This document shows positions 20,845-32,105 of a stretch of DNA of 64,000 nt, piece after piece; the stretch's first letter is position 1; each line of letters opens with the position of its first letter. Below the pieces are notes generated by a model. That model was not told the DNA's origin, did no database searches, and worked only from the letters and a program-made list of their open reading frames with translations. Source of the DNA: Budorcas taxicolor (lineage: Eukaryota; Chordata; Mammalia; Artiodactyla; Bovidae). A program made the translations under genes and the position numbers. Location: NCBI RefSeq assembly GCF_023091745.1, contig NC_068910.1, forward strand, positions 36,195,272 to 36,259,271, written 5' to 3'.

Positions 20845-21119
20845 CTGCTGCTGCTTCTAAGTCACTTCAGTCGTGTCCGACTCTGTGCAACCCCATAGAC
20901 AGCAGCCCACCAGGCTCCCCCATCCCTGGGATTCTCCAGGCAAGAACACTGGAGTAGGCTGCCATTTCCTTCTCTAATGCATGAAAGCGAAAAGGGAAAG
21001 TGAAATTGCTCGGTTGTGTCTGACCCTTGGTGACCCCATGGACTGCAGGCTTCCAGGCTCCTCCGTCCATGGGATTTTCCATGCAAGAGTACTGGAGTAG
21101 GGTGCCATTGCCTCCTCCA
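20845..21119 (-). mobile_element. BovA2 SINE with perfect 11-bp target-site duplication
   Basis: Dimeric antisense BovA2: (ctg)n head, 'aagtcacttcagtcgtgtcc' in the first half, 'aatgcatgaaagcgaaaagg' linker, and the second half ending 'gtgccattgcctcctcca'. Perfect flanking repeats suggest a comparatively recent insertion. Confidence 0.95.
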
Positions 21120-21130
21120 TAACACAATAG
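21120..21130 (+). repeat. Target-site duplication, right copy, of BovA2
   Basis: 'taacacaatag', identical to 20834-20844. Confidence 0.9.
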
Positions 21131-21299
21131 CAGACATTATCAAAGATACTACACAAATGCAATTTATTCATTCAATAATAAAATTAAGAACACTCGACTG
21201 CCAGGCATGAGTTAACTGCTTTGAAGATATTAAAATATTGTGAGATATAGCCCTAAATTTTCATATTCAGGGAATTAACAAGTCTCTCTGTAGACCATC

Positions 21300-21351
21300 T
21301 CTAATTCTTCATTTATTTCAGTATTTCTAATTCTTCATTTATTTCAGTATT
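21300..21351. repeat. Perfect 26-bp tandem duplication
   Basis: Two identical adjacent copies start at 21300 and 21326, each beginning 'tctaattcttcatttatttc' and ending 'agtatt'. Perfect identity implies a recent local duplication, possibly polymorphic. It is not part of a transposon I recognise. Confidence 0.93.
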
Positions 21352-21589
21352 ATGCTTACAAATACATAGGGTACAAACCTGTGGATATTCCAACAACAAT
21401 AATCACTGCTAACTAGTTGTCATAGCTAGTGAACTGATCCTGATCTTAAGGAACTGTAAGGCAACAGAATAATTGAGCATCTTGTCTTTTATTATTTAAA
21501 ATATCCATGCATTGTTGAGTATGTATTATAAACCGAAGGCTGTACTATGCAGCTCTCTTCCGTTTACTTCCCTTGTTAGCCCAGGAATT

Positions 21590-21710
21590 GTTCTCTTATT
21601 ATCATCATTACTTTTGTTTCACAAGTGTGGCAGCTTGGCCTCAGAGGGGTTCTATAGCTTACACATGCTGCAGCTAGCAGGGAGTAGGAACAGGTTTTGA
21701 AGCTAAGCAA
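21590..21710 (-). repeat. MIR remnant
   Basis: 'attatcatcattacttttgt', 'cagcttggcctcagaggggt' and 'agcttacacatgctgcagct' align by eye with the reversed MIR core (cattttacagatgaggaaactgaggc ... gtcacacagctagtaag). It is highly diverged. Confidence 0.45.
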
Positions 21711-21939
21711 TTGTCCCTAGAGCTTAAGCTCTTAATACTCTTCTATTCAAATGCTGGGTATTAGTATACATAAACAGATTCATTTGAGTCATACTGCTAA
21801 AATAAACTAATGGCTGATTGCTCCATCCAAAGTGCAGAAATAAACTCGATATATTCCATGTATCTTTTCTTTTCTTTTTTTGTGAAGAGATCACCAGGAG
21901 AAAATAGCTTCCAAGAAATCTTGGGTGATATGCAAAACC

Positions 21940-22162
21940 GTGCGTGCATGCTCAGTCTCTTCAGTTGAGTCCAATTCTTTGCGACCCTGTGGACTGTAGT
22001 TAGCCAAGCTCCTCTATCCATGGGATTCTCCAGGCAAGAATACTGGAGTAGGTTGCCATTTCCTCCTCCAGGGGATCTTTCCAACCCAGGGATCAAACTC
22101 ACTTCTCCTGTGTCTCCTGCACTGCAGATGAATTCTTTACCACTGAGCCACCTGAGAAGCCC
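21940..22162 (-). mobile_element. Bov-tA SINE with 10-bp target-site duplication
   Basis: Antisense copy from 'gcatgctcagtctcttcagt' to the tRNA head 'gccacctgagaagccc'. 'atgcaaaacc' occurs at 21930-21939 and at 22163-22172, perfectly matched. The 'ccaggggatctttccaaccc' block is typical of Bov-tA. Confidence 0.95.
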
Positions 22163-22496
22163 ATGCAAAACCACACTCTTTATAATTTTTAAAAAATATT
22201 TTAGTATGAAAACCTCAGACTACTACTGGGTACTTTTTGCAGGGTATTTAGTGCTTACCAATTACTCCATGTGCTTCTCTACATTTCCCAGCTTCTCTTG
22301 CAATTATTCTGGAGCCATGCGTCTAGTTTAGCCCATGGATGCTGACAGGAAATGACATGTTTGATGTCTGGGCTGAGCTTGTTCATCCATTCCTCTATTT
22401 CCCTGAAGTTTTCTTAGAAGCTGTGTGTTTCGGAAAGCATAGCTACTAGGTGTAGAATGGCTGCCCAACATACACTAGGGCAAGGGAAGGGTCTAC

Positions 22497-22713
22497 GATA
22501 GCTTCCCTCGTAGCTGTTGGTAAAGAATCTGCCTGCAGTATAGAAGACCTGGGTTCGATCCCTGGGTTGGGAAGATCCCCTGGAGAAGGAAATGGCAACC
22601 CACTCCAGTATCCTTGCCTGGAAAATCTCATGGACACAGGAGCCTGGTGGGCTGCAGTCTATGGGGTCACAAAGAGTTGGTCATGACTGAGCTACTAACA
22701 CTTACTTACTTAC
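22497..22713 (+). mobile_element. Bov-tA SINE
   Basis: Sense copy: head 'gcttccctcgtagctgttgg', B box 'ggttcgatccc' intact, 'gaagatcccctggagaagga', and a 3' tail of repeated 'ttac'. 'gggtcta' flanks it at 22490-22496 and 22714-22720. Confidence 0.94.
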
Positions 22714-22720
22714 GGGTCTA

Positions 22721-24963
22721 TGTGAAACTTACTGAAGTGACTGGGATTTGGAGGTCAACCTAGCATAAGTTAATCTGACTAATACTAGAGTTTAATTGTC
22801 CATAGGTTAAAAATGGAGTTGTCTAGTCATCCATGCATGCCTGTTCTGTCACCTCGGAGACACACTGTCTTGGAAGACAGAGTCTATTTTGTGTGTTAGT
22901 CATTAGCAGGATGCCCAGTATTGGCCATTATCCATGCCAGCTTACAGCATCAATAGTGCTCTGGGTTTTCACTTCAGAGAAATTGGAAAAGATGATGCAT
23001 ATCTGATTAGGAAATAGGCTCATTGTTACCGCTAGCCTCCAGTATGTGAGTGGACTGAAGTCTTTCTGCTCACCGGTAATGAAAGGGGTGTGTAATATCT
23101 CCATAGTGGTCACCATTGTCCCTGTGTGTTGTGATAAGTCATAAAAAGTTGCCCTGACTTTTGGCAGAAGTCCAGGAAAACCAGGGACATTTGCTCAGAT
23201 TCTTGGCAAGGATGACTTTATGTCAAAATTTTACCATTAAAAAATATCAAATAAAAGTTAATACAAGATAACATTACCATCACTTCCCCTCATTCCTAGG
23301 GAAATATGTGGACTTTTAAATATATTGTATTCTAGACATTATCACTTTTAGCAATCTGGAATGAAGCTACTATTTAAGTAAAATTCTATATTATCCGATT
23401 CCTCAGATGTACTGCATCAGAATCAAATATTTAGGCAGTTAAAGAAGAAAATTTAAAACATATCTTCTGGGCTTGATACTATAACATGGGGATTTATTTG
23501 TAGAATTTGAGAAAGACCCCTCCTGCATTTTTAAAAATCCAAATTTGTCTCACAGTTACACACACCGAACATTTTAAGATTTCAACTCAGATAACTTTGA
23601 ACATTTCAGATTATTTTTTCTCCCTCACACAAATAGTACAAAAAGGTAAAGGAAATATTAAATACCTGTAGTATCAGACAATCTGAAATCCTCTGTTTTG
23701 AGAATTTATCATTGTGCCTTTCAAAAATTGTCTCCAAATCCCACCTGCCTTCAGAGCCTCAGAAGCTGGCTTTCTATTTTGCTATGATTACTCAATAGAA
23801 AATAAACAGATGGCCTGAAAAAAATCCAAAAATACAAATAGGGTAGAAATTGCCCTGGGCTTTTGAACAACATTAAAGTAAGGTGCGGTTTTTTTGCTTT
23901 TTGGTTTTGGTCCGGGGATTCTATTTGACAAACAAATCTCCTGAAACGCATACCTTGATATGATTTCACTCTCAGCCACCATCAATTGTGTTTTTTGTTT
24001 TGTTTCTATTTAAATCCAAAGATAAAGTTAAAGTTTCTTTTTTTTTTTTTAATTCCGATGAGTGAATGATCAATGATTGGTACTTCAGAAGTATATTAAA
24101 CTGGGGGTTGGAGGGAGGAGGAAATCCAAGCAAGACTTTAGGATGTGTGAATTCCTTTATTTCAGCAGTGAAGAACTTCAGGGCCACTAATCTCATTAAT
24201 TAAATTGCTTTCAAATAAAGGCCAGGTCCACTGACACCTGACAAAGATAAATTACGCCTGAGATAGAGTTCAGTTTTCCTGCATATGCTTGCCCTTTATG
24301 TGTTGACATCCACATATACCACTCTTAGTTAAACATATTTTATGTTTCCAGTAACCCTTATCCTCCTGCTTTTTTGTTTGTACAACTTTATCAGAGAATT
24401 TCAATTATAGGACTTTGAAGAGAAAACTGAGGGGCAGAGATATTAAATGTTCCAGCCCTGTCGGGGTACAGGGCACAGCTCCACAGGTTGAATTCTGAAC
24501 AAGGCACCCAGTCAATGGCATAAATCAGAAATTAAAGTCAACCTCAGCTGTGCCCCCCAAGCCCCAGTCTTGGTGGTTCTGCATCAGTCTGAACCAAGAA
24601 GCTTTGAGATCAGTCCCACCCCTGGTGGGATCACCCAAGAGGAAGTCCCTGTCTCTAGTTCATACACAGGCACCATCTGGTCTTTGTAGTGCCCTGGTTG
24701 ATCTGAATGAAAGGAGTGAAGGCTGCTTTTGTGATTTATACACTTTCAAAATTAACAATCATGGCACCATCCCAGCTAGTTCATAAACACAAGCAGGGAA
24801 GTCTGAACAAGTAAAGTTAAATTAGGTGATTTTTAAATTCCTCTGACAGTCTATCAAAAATAGAGGGATGGACACTGGCATGTTGGCAGCTAAGGCAAAC
24901 TTTAGCATGGCCTGGAAAGGGAATAAAAAGTAGCTGTTAGGGCAGTAGGATTTGGTTTTGACC
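22721..24963. other. Unassigned sequence, possible weak MIR near 24380-24500
   Basis: About 2.2 kb without genes. 'gagaaaactgaggggcagag' near 24420 recalls the reversed MIR core but is not extended well enough to call. T-tracts lie at 23888 and 24038. Frames such as 24550-24786 lack any recognisable domain. Confidence 0.4.
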
Positions 24964-25109
24964 AAGATGGCTGGATGGCATCGCCGACTCGATGGACGTG
25001 AGTTTGAGTGAACTCTGGGAGATGGTGATGGACAGGGATGCCTGGCGAGCTGCGATTCATGGGATCACAAAGAGTTTGACACGACTGAGCTACTGAGCTG
25101 AACTGAACC
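24964..25109 (+). mobile_element. BovB 3' terminal fragment
   Basis: A 145-base BovB end: 'agatggctggatggcatcgc', 'gactcgatggacgtgagttt', 'gctgcgattcatgggatcac' and the tail 'tgagctgaactgaacc'. It is truncated to the last ~50 codons. A Bov-tA follows directly after it on the same strand. Confidence 0.92.
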
Positions 25110-25117
25110 TGTGCTCA

Positions 25118-25326
25118 GACTTCTCTGATGACTCAGACAGTAAAGAATCTGCATGCAATGAGGGAGACCTGGGTTTGATCCCTGGGTTGGGAAGATCCCC
25201 TGGAGAAGGGAATGGCTATGCACTCCAATATGCTTGTCTGGAGACTTCCACGGATACGGAGGCCTGGTGGACTGCAGTCCTTGGGGTTCCAGTGAGCCAT
25301 GACTGAGTGACTCACACTTTCACTTT
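25118..25326 (+). mobile_element. Bov-tA SINE
   Basis: Sense copy beginning 'acttctctgatgactcagac', with 'gggtttgatccctgggttgg' and 'gaagatcccctggagaaggg', closing in 'cactttcactttc'. It sits eight bases after the BovB end at 25109. Bov-tA and BovB share 3' sequence features and BovB is thought to mobilise such SINEs. Confidence 0.93.
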
Positions 25327-25354
25327 CAAAATATGCTCAAATCCTGTTCTTTCC

Positions 25355-25475
25355 ACCTGTTAACTGTATGTATGTGACTATTTACTACATACGCTTTATA
25401 ACTCCATTTCTTTAAAGATAAAATGAGCAAAAGAGTACCTACTTCAGAAAGCTATTCTGTGAAGATTTATGTCTT
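25355..25475 (+). repeat. MIR remnant
   Basis: Sense MIR core by eye: 'ataactccatttctttaaag' in place of the cctcagtttcctcatctgtaa block, 'ataaaatgagcaaaagagta', 'cctacttcagaaagctattc' and 'tgtgaagatttatgtc'. It is strongly diverged. Confidence 0.5.
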
Positions 25476-26181
25476 AGTATGTTAGGTGACCCATTAGCCA
25501 AGGTTATTACACCAGGATCATCAGCACCAGGGTCATCATTGTAGCACTGTATATTAAATCCCATAAGTACATGTGAAAAATGAATATTTTCAGGCCTCAT
25601 TCTTTATTAACTTAACCAGAATAAATGGACCTGGGATCTGGAAATTGGCATTTTTAACACGGATATCACGTAATTCTAACGGGACCTTGAAAATGAGAAC
25701 TTCAGAGAGATAGAAGCTCTGCCTCAGAAACAGACCATTTGAATTCACTCCTTATCTTAACAGATGAAGAAAAATACCCATACTGGTTTACCAAGCTTCC
25801 AAAGTCTACACAATTAGTTTTCCTTCTCATTATCTCCCAGCATTTTGATGGGCTTCTCTATGTAAAACATCATAGTAGCTTTTTTCTGACCATCATGGAA
25901 AGATGAATCAGAAAGTAGGTTTAAGTCTGTTTCAGAGATGAAAAGTCTCATGAATTTTCTTATTAGAATCAAACCATGCTGACCTTGGCATGCTGCTATC
26001 CTATTCACTTCTAAACTCCATCTTAATGTTCTATCAAATTTAAACGATAAGCTAGAGACATGATGTAGGTTGACAGAACCTTCCTCAAGGATCTGCTCCT
26101 AAATGAGACTCATGTACAATAAGGCAGGATTGGAGGTAACTTTGGAAGTGTGCAGGTAAGACTGGTCAGCTGCCTTAACGA
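25476..26181. other. Unassigned sequence
   Basis: No gene or repeat is recognised in this 700-base interval. Confidence 0.4.
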
Positions 26182-26188
26182 ATGATGT

Positions 26189-26410
26189 TGCTGTTGTTAG
26201 TAGCTCAGTCGTATCTGACTCTTTTGTGACCCCATGGACTGTAGCCCACCAGGCTCCTCTATCCGTGGATTTACTGGGCAAGAATACTGGAGTGGGTGGC
26301 CATTTCCTCCTTTAGGGGAACTTCCCAACCCAGGGATCGCATCACAGTCTCCCCATCTCCTGTGCTGCGTGCAGATTCTTTACTGCTGAGCCACTGTGGG
26401 AGCCCAGTAC
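26189..26410 (-). mobile_element. Bov-tA SINE with 7-bp target-site duplication
   Basis: Antisense copy with a (ttg)n-rich tail at the left and the tRNA head 'ctgagccactgtgggagccc' at the right. 'atgatgt' occurs at 26182-26188 and 26411-26417. Confidence 0.92.
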
Positions 26411-26774
26411 ATGATGTCAGGGTCTCCCGGGTCTAAAGAACAAAGGCACTTTCCCAATGATTGACGAGAAAGCCAGAAGGCACTATGGTGTGAAATTTTG
26501 TCAGGCAATGAAATGGTATTGAACTGTTATAGATACGGCCCTGAGGTTTAAGATTTGTTAGTTGACTGACAAACACATCAGAATGAGAATAAACCATACA
26601 TTATTATACCATTTTTTACCACTGGAAAAACAATAGAGCTTGAAAACTGGAAGCAGCCTTTAGAAATTATCTACTACATTTCTTGATTCTATACAGAAGG
26701 AAGCAAAAGCCTTGAAAAGTCAGATAACATATATGGAGTCACATGGCAATACGCTGGCAGATCTGAGACAGTGA
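26411..26774. other. Unassigned sequence, weak old-repeat similarity
   Basis: 'tttagaaattatctactaca' and 'cagaaggaagcaaaagcctt' near 26660-26720 recall an old repeat block (about a 'gagatcatctagtccaac ... gaggaaactgaggcc' pattern), but the match is too weak to name. Confidence 0.35.
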
Positions 26775-26935
26775 TGATAATAATGCCAACTTATATTCCA
26801 TTAACTCATTAAACTTCAGCACTTCATTGGCAATGAGGAAAATGAAGCTCAGAATGGTTAGATAACTTGTGTAAAATCACATATCCAATATATAGAGAAG
26901 CTAAGATCTAAACTGTTATATCAGATTCCAAACCA
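26775..26935 (-). repeat. MIR remnant
   Basis: Reversed MIR by eye: 'ttccattaactcattaaact', 'ggcaatgaggaaaatgaagc', 'tcagaatggttagataactt' and 'gtgtaaaatcacatatccaa' correspond in order to the antisense MIR 3' half and core. Confidence 0.6.
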
Positions 26936-28984
26936 TGTTTAGACTCAGTTCTAACTTATTTTGCACCACTCTGCTCTCACTCCCCATATTTCCTGTCTGT
27001 TGGGTTAGTGCCTCTTCTTCAACCAAACTCTTGAAAGTGAATTGGCTTTGTATCCCAAATCTGGGTTCATCAAGGCTTGAAGAAACACTTTATCACCAAG
27101 TAGTTGGATATCAACAAATGAAAAATTTTAAATGGATTTATAAAGCCAGCTGAAGAGAGTTCTGCAACTCCCAAATGTCACCACTGTCATTTAGATGATT
27201 AGCTGACATTCAGAACAATTGGAAGTTTGGAACCAGCTTGGAGCAGTAGTTCTCTAAGGAATAGAAGAGAGAAATAAAATGAGGACATCTCCTAAATTGT
27301 TATTTTTATAGCAAAGATTTGATTTGGATAATAAGATAAATGGAGACAAGCAAACACATAGATGGATTATAGGTAGAGATACAGAGATAGATATAGATAT
27401 AGACCCAGAATAGATACAGATACAGAGGAAGCAGTAGCTAAACGGAAGAGAAGGCTAGAAAACCAGTGTAAGAAGCCAAGAAAGTTGCTGGGAAATGCAC
27501 ATAAATGCTTGCGGTGAAGACTACAAGGGAGACTCATTACCCCCTTGTACACCAAAAGGACAGCTGTGGGGCAGTCTGCTGCTTCTGCAGAGGCAACAGC
27601 AGTTAGAGGAGAATAAAATGCAGAGAGCTCTGCTGCAGGTGCCCGTTGAAAAATAGCCACGTTGTGGCTGAAACCTCTGTATAAGAAGAATGACCCCAGC
27701 CATAGATGCTAAAGAAAGCTATCAGAGTCCCATGATAATGATGATAGGTGAGATTCCAGTACAGTTCTATTGGTTAGATTTGCTATTGTTGTTGTTGTCA
27801 CTTATTCTTGTTGTTGCTAATATTTCACCTATTTTTACACGTTAAAAATATCTGGGGCCTGGAGACAGATACAAGATTTTCACAGATTTCATTAACAATT
27901 GAACGCAGCATAAATGCAATGGTTGAATGTCAAGCTGTGTATATAAAGATGATACATTCATGCCTCTAGTCATCTGACAGCCTGTGAAAATGACCAGGGA
28001 AGGAAGATTTCCCTTTAAAAAAATGGGTGAAATTACAAGCCGAAGGGATGAAATGCAAAGAGTCCTGGAGGCAGGAAAATAAAGGGTGCAAGTAGGAAGG
28101 TAGAACAAATTGGCAGTAGAATATAACAAAGGAAAGCAGTGTCAAAGAGATGAGACTATAGATAAGATTGGGGCAATGTTGTAGAGGCTTCAGGGCAAGG
28201 AATTCTGTATTCTAGTTTCCTTAAGAGATGGGAGACATTGATAGTTTTGAAGCAATGTTTCAGTAGGCTTGAAACATCAAATTAGTCACCAACTGCTGAT
28301 CTAAATATTTACAAATGGAAAGATACGAACTTTTAGGAGCACTGAAATCACTTGTGACACAGAAGGCGTTTTCTTTATCATAAGGGGAAATAAAGCTATA
28401 TACCATAATGGAAAGCTAGGGGAAGATTTCCAGTGTTCTCTTCCTCAAAAATTGGTGACTTTGACCTATTAGAAAACTCCTCATCACCATTTATCTTCCT
28501 TTCTCTTCCTAACTATTTAAGGGCTAGCAATCAGAGCCACTTTACTACTGTAGTTCTCATGTCAGTGTCTCTTTTTAAATATCTTTTCAACAAGCAGAAA
28601 TGCAAAATGTCAGAAGGAGTGCAGGACACCCATCGGTGGTGGGCACCGCTCTCTAGGGCAAGGAGCTGGCAGCAGGAAGGCAGCAAAATGTAAATGACCA
28701 GGAAAGAGTGAATCTGGAAAGCTTTTAGTTTTTCTTTCACTCTTCTAACAAAAGAAAAACTCAGCATGTCTTCAAATTAAAAAGGAATAAAATTATGTCC
28801 AGATTGTCATGTGGCCAGGTAACATCAGACATACCCTCCTCAAGACAGCACAGTCATATTTGACTGGAGATTCTATAACAACTTTAGAATTTCTCTTTAA
28901 AAGGAATATTTTGGCAGCAGTGATGTGGCATGGACATAAAGAATATTGTCCATTTTTAAGTAAAACAGAATGAGAGATTATAAA
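26936..28984. other. Unassigned sequence with a (GATA)-like tract and a possible ancient repeat
   Basis: A degenerate ATAGAT/ATACAG tract lies at 27366-27430. The part around 28138-28270 ('gagatgagactatagataag', 'gatgggagacattgatagtt', 'gaagcaatgtttcag') resembles an old mammalian repeat I have seen elsewhere but cannot name. A (GTT)n patch is at 27785-27800. No host gene is evident. Confidence 0.4.
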
Positions 28985-29070
28985 AATTTACTAATGTATG
29001 AATCACTATTTTGGACCCCTGAAACTAATCTAACATTGTAAATCAACTATATTTTAATAAAAATAAACAA
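28985..29070 (+). mobile_element. Old L1 3' tail
   Basis: 'gaatcactattttggacccc', 'tgaaactaatctaacattgt' and 'aaatcaactatattttaata' form a typical L1 3' UTR end followed by an A-rich tail. Confidence 0.7.
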
Positions 29071-29889
29071 AACCCCAAAGCTCCTCATGCAAAGATAAGT
29101 ACAGAGAGATAAAAGGGGATCTTAAAAAGGACCTGTGCCATGTATAAGGTCTATTTTGCATTTATAATTCAAAGGAAAATTTATTATAAAAGCAGTTTAT
29201 AGAGGAAAAATATTGAACAAATCATCTCTGTTTCTAAATGAAATTTAAAGTATATTTTTTAAAAAACCTAAGAAACTGTAGATGATATTAAGTCACAAAT
29301 TAGAAGTATATGTTGATAAGCAGAATTTTTAAAATTGAAGGCTACTATAGGTTCAAAAGCAAGATTGTTGGCATTGTAAGGAGTTGAACTGGCATTGCAG
29401 AAAGTGTAATCATTGGAAGATAATGTGATGCTTTCCAAGAAGAGATAAAAAGGATAAAAGAATAAAGAAGACAATAAAAAATGTTTGATAGCCAGGACTT
29501 AAAATAGAGATTTAGCTTTCTTTCGATGAGTGTTTTTAACACATACAAATGGAACAGAAATAAGATTCAAAGTTCTAAGCAAAGAATGTTTTCCTTAGCT
29601 TCTTCTTGAGCTTTCTAACTAAAAGAATCACAAAATACTGGGCTTTAATTAAACTACCTTGGCTCAGTAGTAGAGAGTTCGATTGAGGGAACAGAGAGAA
29701 ATCTGAAAAATGCACTCCCCCTCAAAAATAAAAATTGATTATATGATAAAGAATATGTTCCAGCTCAGCAGAGAGAAGCTGGGTTATTGGTACAACTGAC
29801 AAACAGTTGAAGTTAAAGATTTATATAAACCCATCTATGAAAATATATATCAGACAGATTCAAAATGAAATTCTAAATGTGAAATCATA
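29071..29889. other. Unassigned sequence
   Basis: AT-rich, without recognisable coding or repeat content. Two overlapping minus-strand frames at 29268-29548 show no domain. Confidence 0.4.
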
Positions 29890-30094
29890 TCCCTGGTGAC
29901 TCAGATGGTAAAGAATCTGCCTGCAATGTGGGAGACCTGGGTTTGATCCCTGGATTGGGAGGATCGCCTGGACAAGGAAATGGCAATCTATTCCCGTACT
30001 CTTGCCTGGGAAATCCCATGGAGAGAGGAGCCTGGTGGGCTCAGTCCATGGGGTCTCAAAGAGTCAGACATGAAAGAGTGACTAATGCTTTCCC
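29890..30094 (+). mobile_element. Bov-tA SINE
   Basis: Sense copy: 'tccctggtgactcagatggt', 'gcctgcaatgtgggagacct', 'gggtttgatccctggattgg', through 'gagcctggtgggctcagtcc'. The first head bases are missing. No clear target-site duplication. Confidence 0.93.
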
Positions 30095-30587
30095 ATGAAT
30101 TAGTAGAAAATATACGTGCATACTTGTGTATCAGAGCTGAAGTCATATCTAAACACAAAAGCAACAAAAGAAATTATGAACAAAGATTGATTAGCTTTGA
30201 ATATCCTGCAGTCAACTTTTCTTTCACTTGGACGTTTGAATATTTGGAAAGATTTGTCTATATCCTCAGACTTTATTGCCTTAATACACTTTCATCAAGG
30301 TACCAAAACCTGACTTTCACCCTGGTGAAATCAATATGCCAGCTTTTGCTAAAGTCACCAATAATCTAATAGTAACCAGTGGAAAGTACCACAATCCTTT
30401 TCTCATCTAGTCTCGTCAACTGTTTGACACTCATTCATTCTCCCTTGAAACTTTCAGTAGTGTTAGTGACCTTATATTCACCTTGTTTTCCTTCCACTTA
30501 AAGCCTCAGCTAGCATGTAGGAAACTGTCTTAGAAATTGCAAAAAAAAAAAAAAAGTGAGAGCCTCATGCTAAGGTGTATAGTGTTT
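30095..30587. other. Unassigned sequence ending in an A15 tract
   Basis: No repeat recognised apart from an A-tract at 30541-30555. A 94-codon frame at 30085-30369 has no recognisable domain. Confidence 0.4.
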
Positions 30588-30738
30588 GCTGCTGTTGTTG
30601 TTTAGTTGCTGAGTCATGTCCAACTCTTGGTAACCCCATGGACTCCTCTGTCCTGACACCGCCAGGCTCCTCTGTCCACGGGATTTCCCAGGCAAGAATA
30701 TTGAACTGGAGTTGCTATTTCCTTTGCCAAGGGATCAA
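30588..30738 (-). mobile_element. Bov-tA/BovA SINE fragment
   Basis: Antisense 'gagtcatgtccaactcttgg', 'ctcctctgtccacgggattt' and 'cccaggcaagaatattgaac', ending at 'ccaagggatcaagg'. The tRNA-derived head is missing, so this is a partial copy. Confidence 0.88.
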
Positions 30739-31868
30739 GGTACATAGATTAGTACACGGGATCTTAGCTTACTCTCATGCCTCTGACCAGTTGCTTTTAT
30801 GCAGGACACAACCTGCTCAACTCTATGTGGCTGCCCTCTTCCTACATCATTCAGCTCATTCCCATTTCCCTTTGTAAATTTCTAACCACACTACCCATTC
30901 TACAGTGATATAATTGAAAATCATTTTATTAATATTTTAAATGTTGGAATTTTTCTGATTTTTAGAGTTAAGCAATATGCAGAGCATTAAGGACTTAAAT
31001 TGTAGTCATAACACATAATTTAAGTCACATAAGCCTTGCAAATATGAATGAAAATAGTAAAACTAACAAAAATTAAAAGGTACCTAAAAGGAGTAAGTAC
31101 AAAATTTATTCACATTTCATAATGAGAAGTCGATATAGAGTTAAATGTTATGACATCTAAAAAAGAAAGCTGTAACTATATTAAATGAAGTTTTAATGAT
31201 AAGCATTAGGAGAACAAAAGGCAAAACTAAAATTGCAAAGAGCAGTTGCTTCTTAGAAATAAAACTGGGAGGATTTTCGCTTTTTATGCTATTCTGTTCC
31301 ATTTAATTTTTGTTAACCCTAAACCACTTCTATCAAAGAAGTGCATATACCTAGTTTTAATATTTATTAAAGAATGAAAAGAAAAGAGAAGAAAGAAAAG
31401 AAAGGCGGTTGGATCAGTTGACCTTTAAGGTCTCTTATATCTTGAGAGTCTGTAATTCTGTGAACACAGATGCAGTTTAGGAATATTAATCTTGAGCTGT
31501 GTGCAAGATGGATTGGAATGGAGAGAGATGGAAGTGGAGAAGCCAATTACTAGGTTATTATAGTACAGAGGGTAAAAGTAATGAGGGTCTGAGCTGAGGT
31601 GTAGGTAGCAGGAATAGAGGGAAGGTTAGAAACTCGAAAGGCTTAGCGGAGATAGAATGTACCTAATTTGAAAATTGATTGGATGGAGGTATAGGGTTTG
31701 GGAGAAAGAGGCATTAAATTGACTATAAGATTTCAAGTCCGTGTGATTGTAAGACAGGGTGGTATCATTAGCCGCAATAAGAGAATCAGAAAGAGAAGGA
31801 ATATTCCAATGACCAGCCCAACCTGCTTGAGGGAAGATTGTGATTATGAAAAGCAGCTTAATTATTAG
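30739..31868. other. Unassigned sequence with a possible ancient repeat at 31480-31860
   Basis: A purine tract (GAAA-rich) lies near 31372-31405. From 31480 to 31860 the text ('actaggttattatagtacag', 'gtaatgagggtctgagctga', 'gaaaattgattggatggagg') resembles an old, widespread mammalian repeat that I cannot assign to a family. No gene seen. Confidence 0.4.
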
Positions 31869-31881
31869 TGAACGGGAGCAT

Positions 31882-32092
31882 GTGTGTGTGTGTTAGTTGC
31901 TCAGTCATGTCCGACTCTTTGTGACCCCGCGGACTATAGCCCACCAGGCTTCTCTGTCCATGGAATTCTCCAGGCAAGAATACTGGAGTGGATTGCCGTT
32001 CCCTCCTCCACAGGAACTTCCCAACCCAGGAATCGAACCGTGGTCTCCTGCATGGCAGGCAGATTCTTTACCATTTTAGCTACAGGGGAGTA
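31882..32092 (-). mobile_element. Bov-tA SINE with 13-bp target-site duplication
   Basis: Antisense copy with a (TG)n tail at the left, 'ttctccaggcaagaatactg', and the tRNA-derived head to the right ('gcagattctttaccatttta'). 'tgaacgggagcat' at 31869-31881 and 'tgaatgggagcat' at 32093-32105 differ by one C/T change within the CpG. Confidence 0.95.
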
Positions 32093-32105
32093 TGAATGGG
32101 AGCAT

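Noticed and set aside
26660..26760. Named old repeat (gaggaaactgagg-type block)
   Set aside because: The similarity is too short and diverged to tell MIR, L3 or chance apart by eye.
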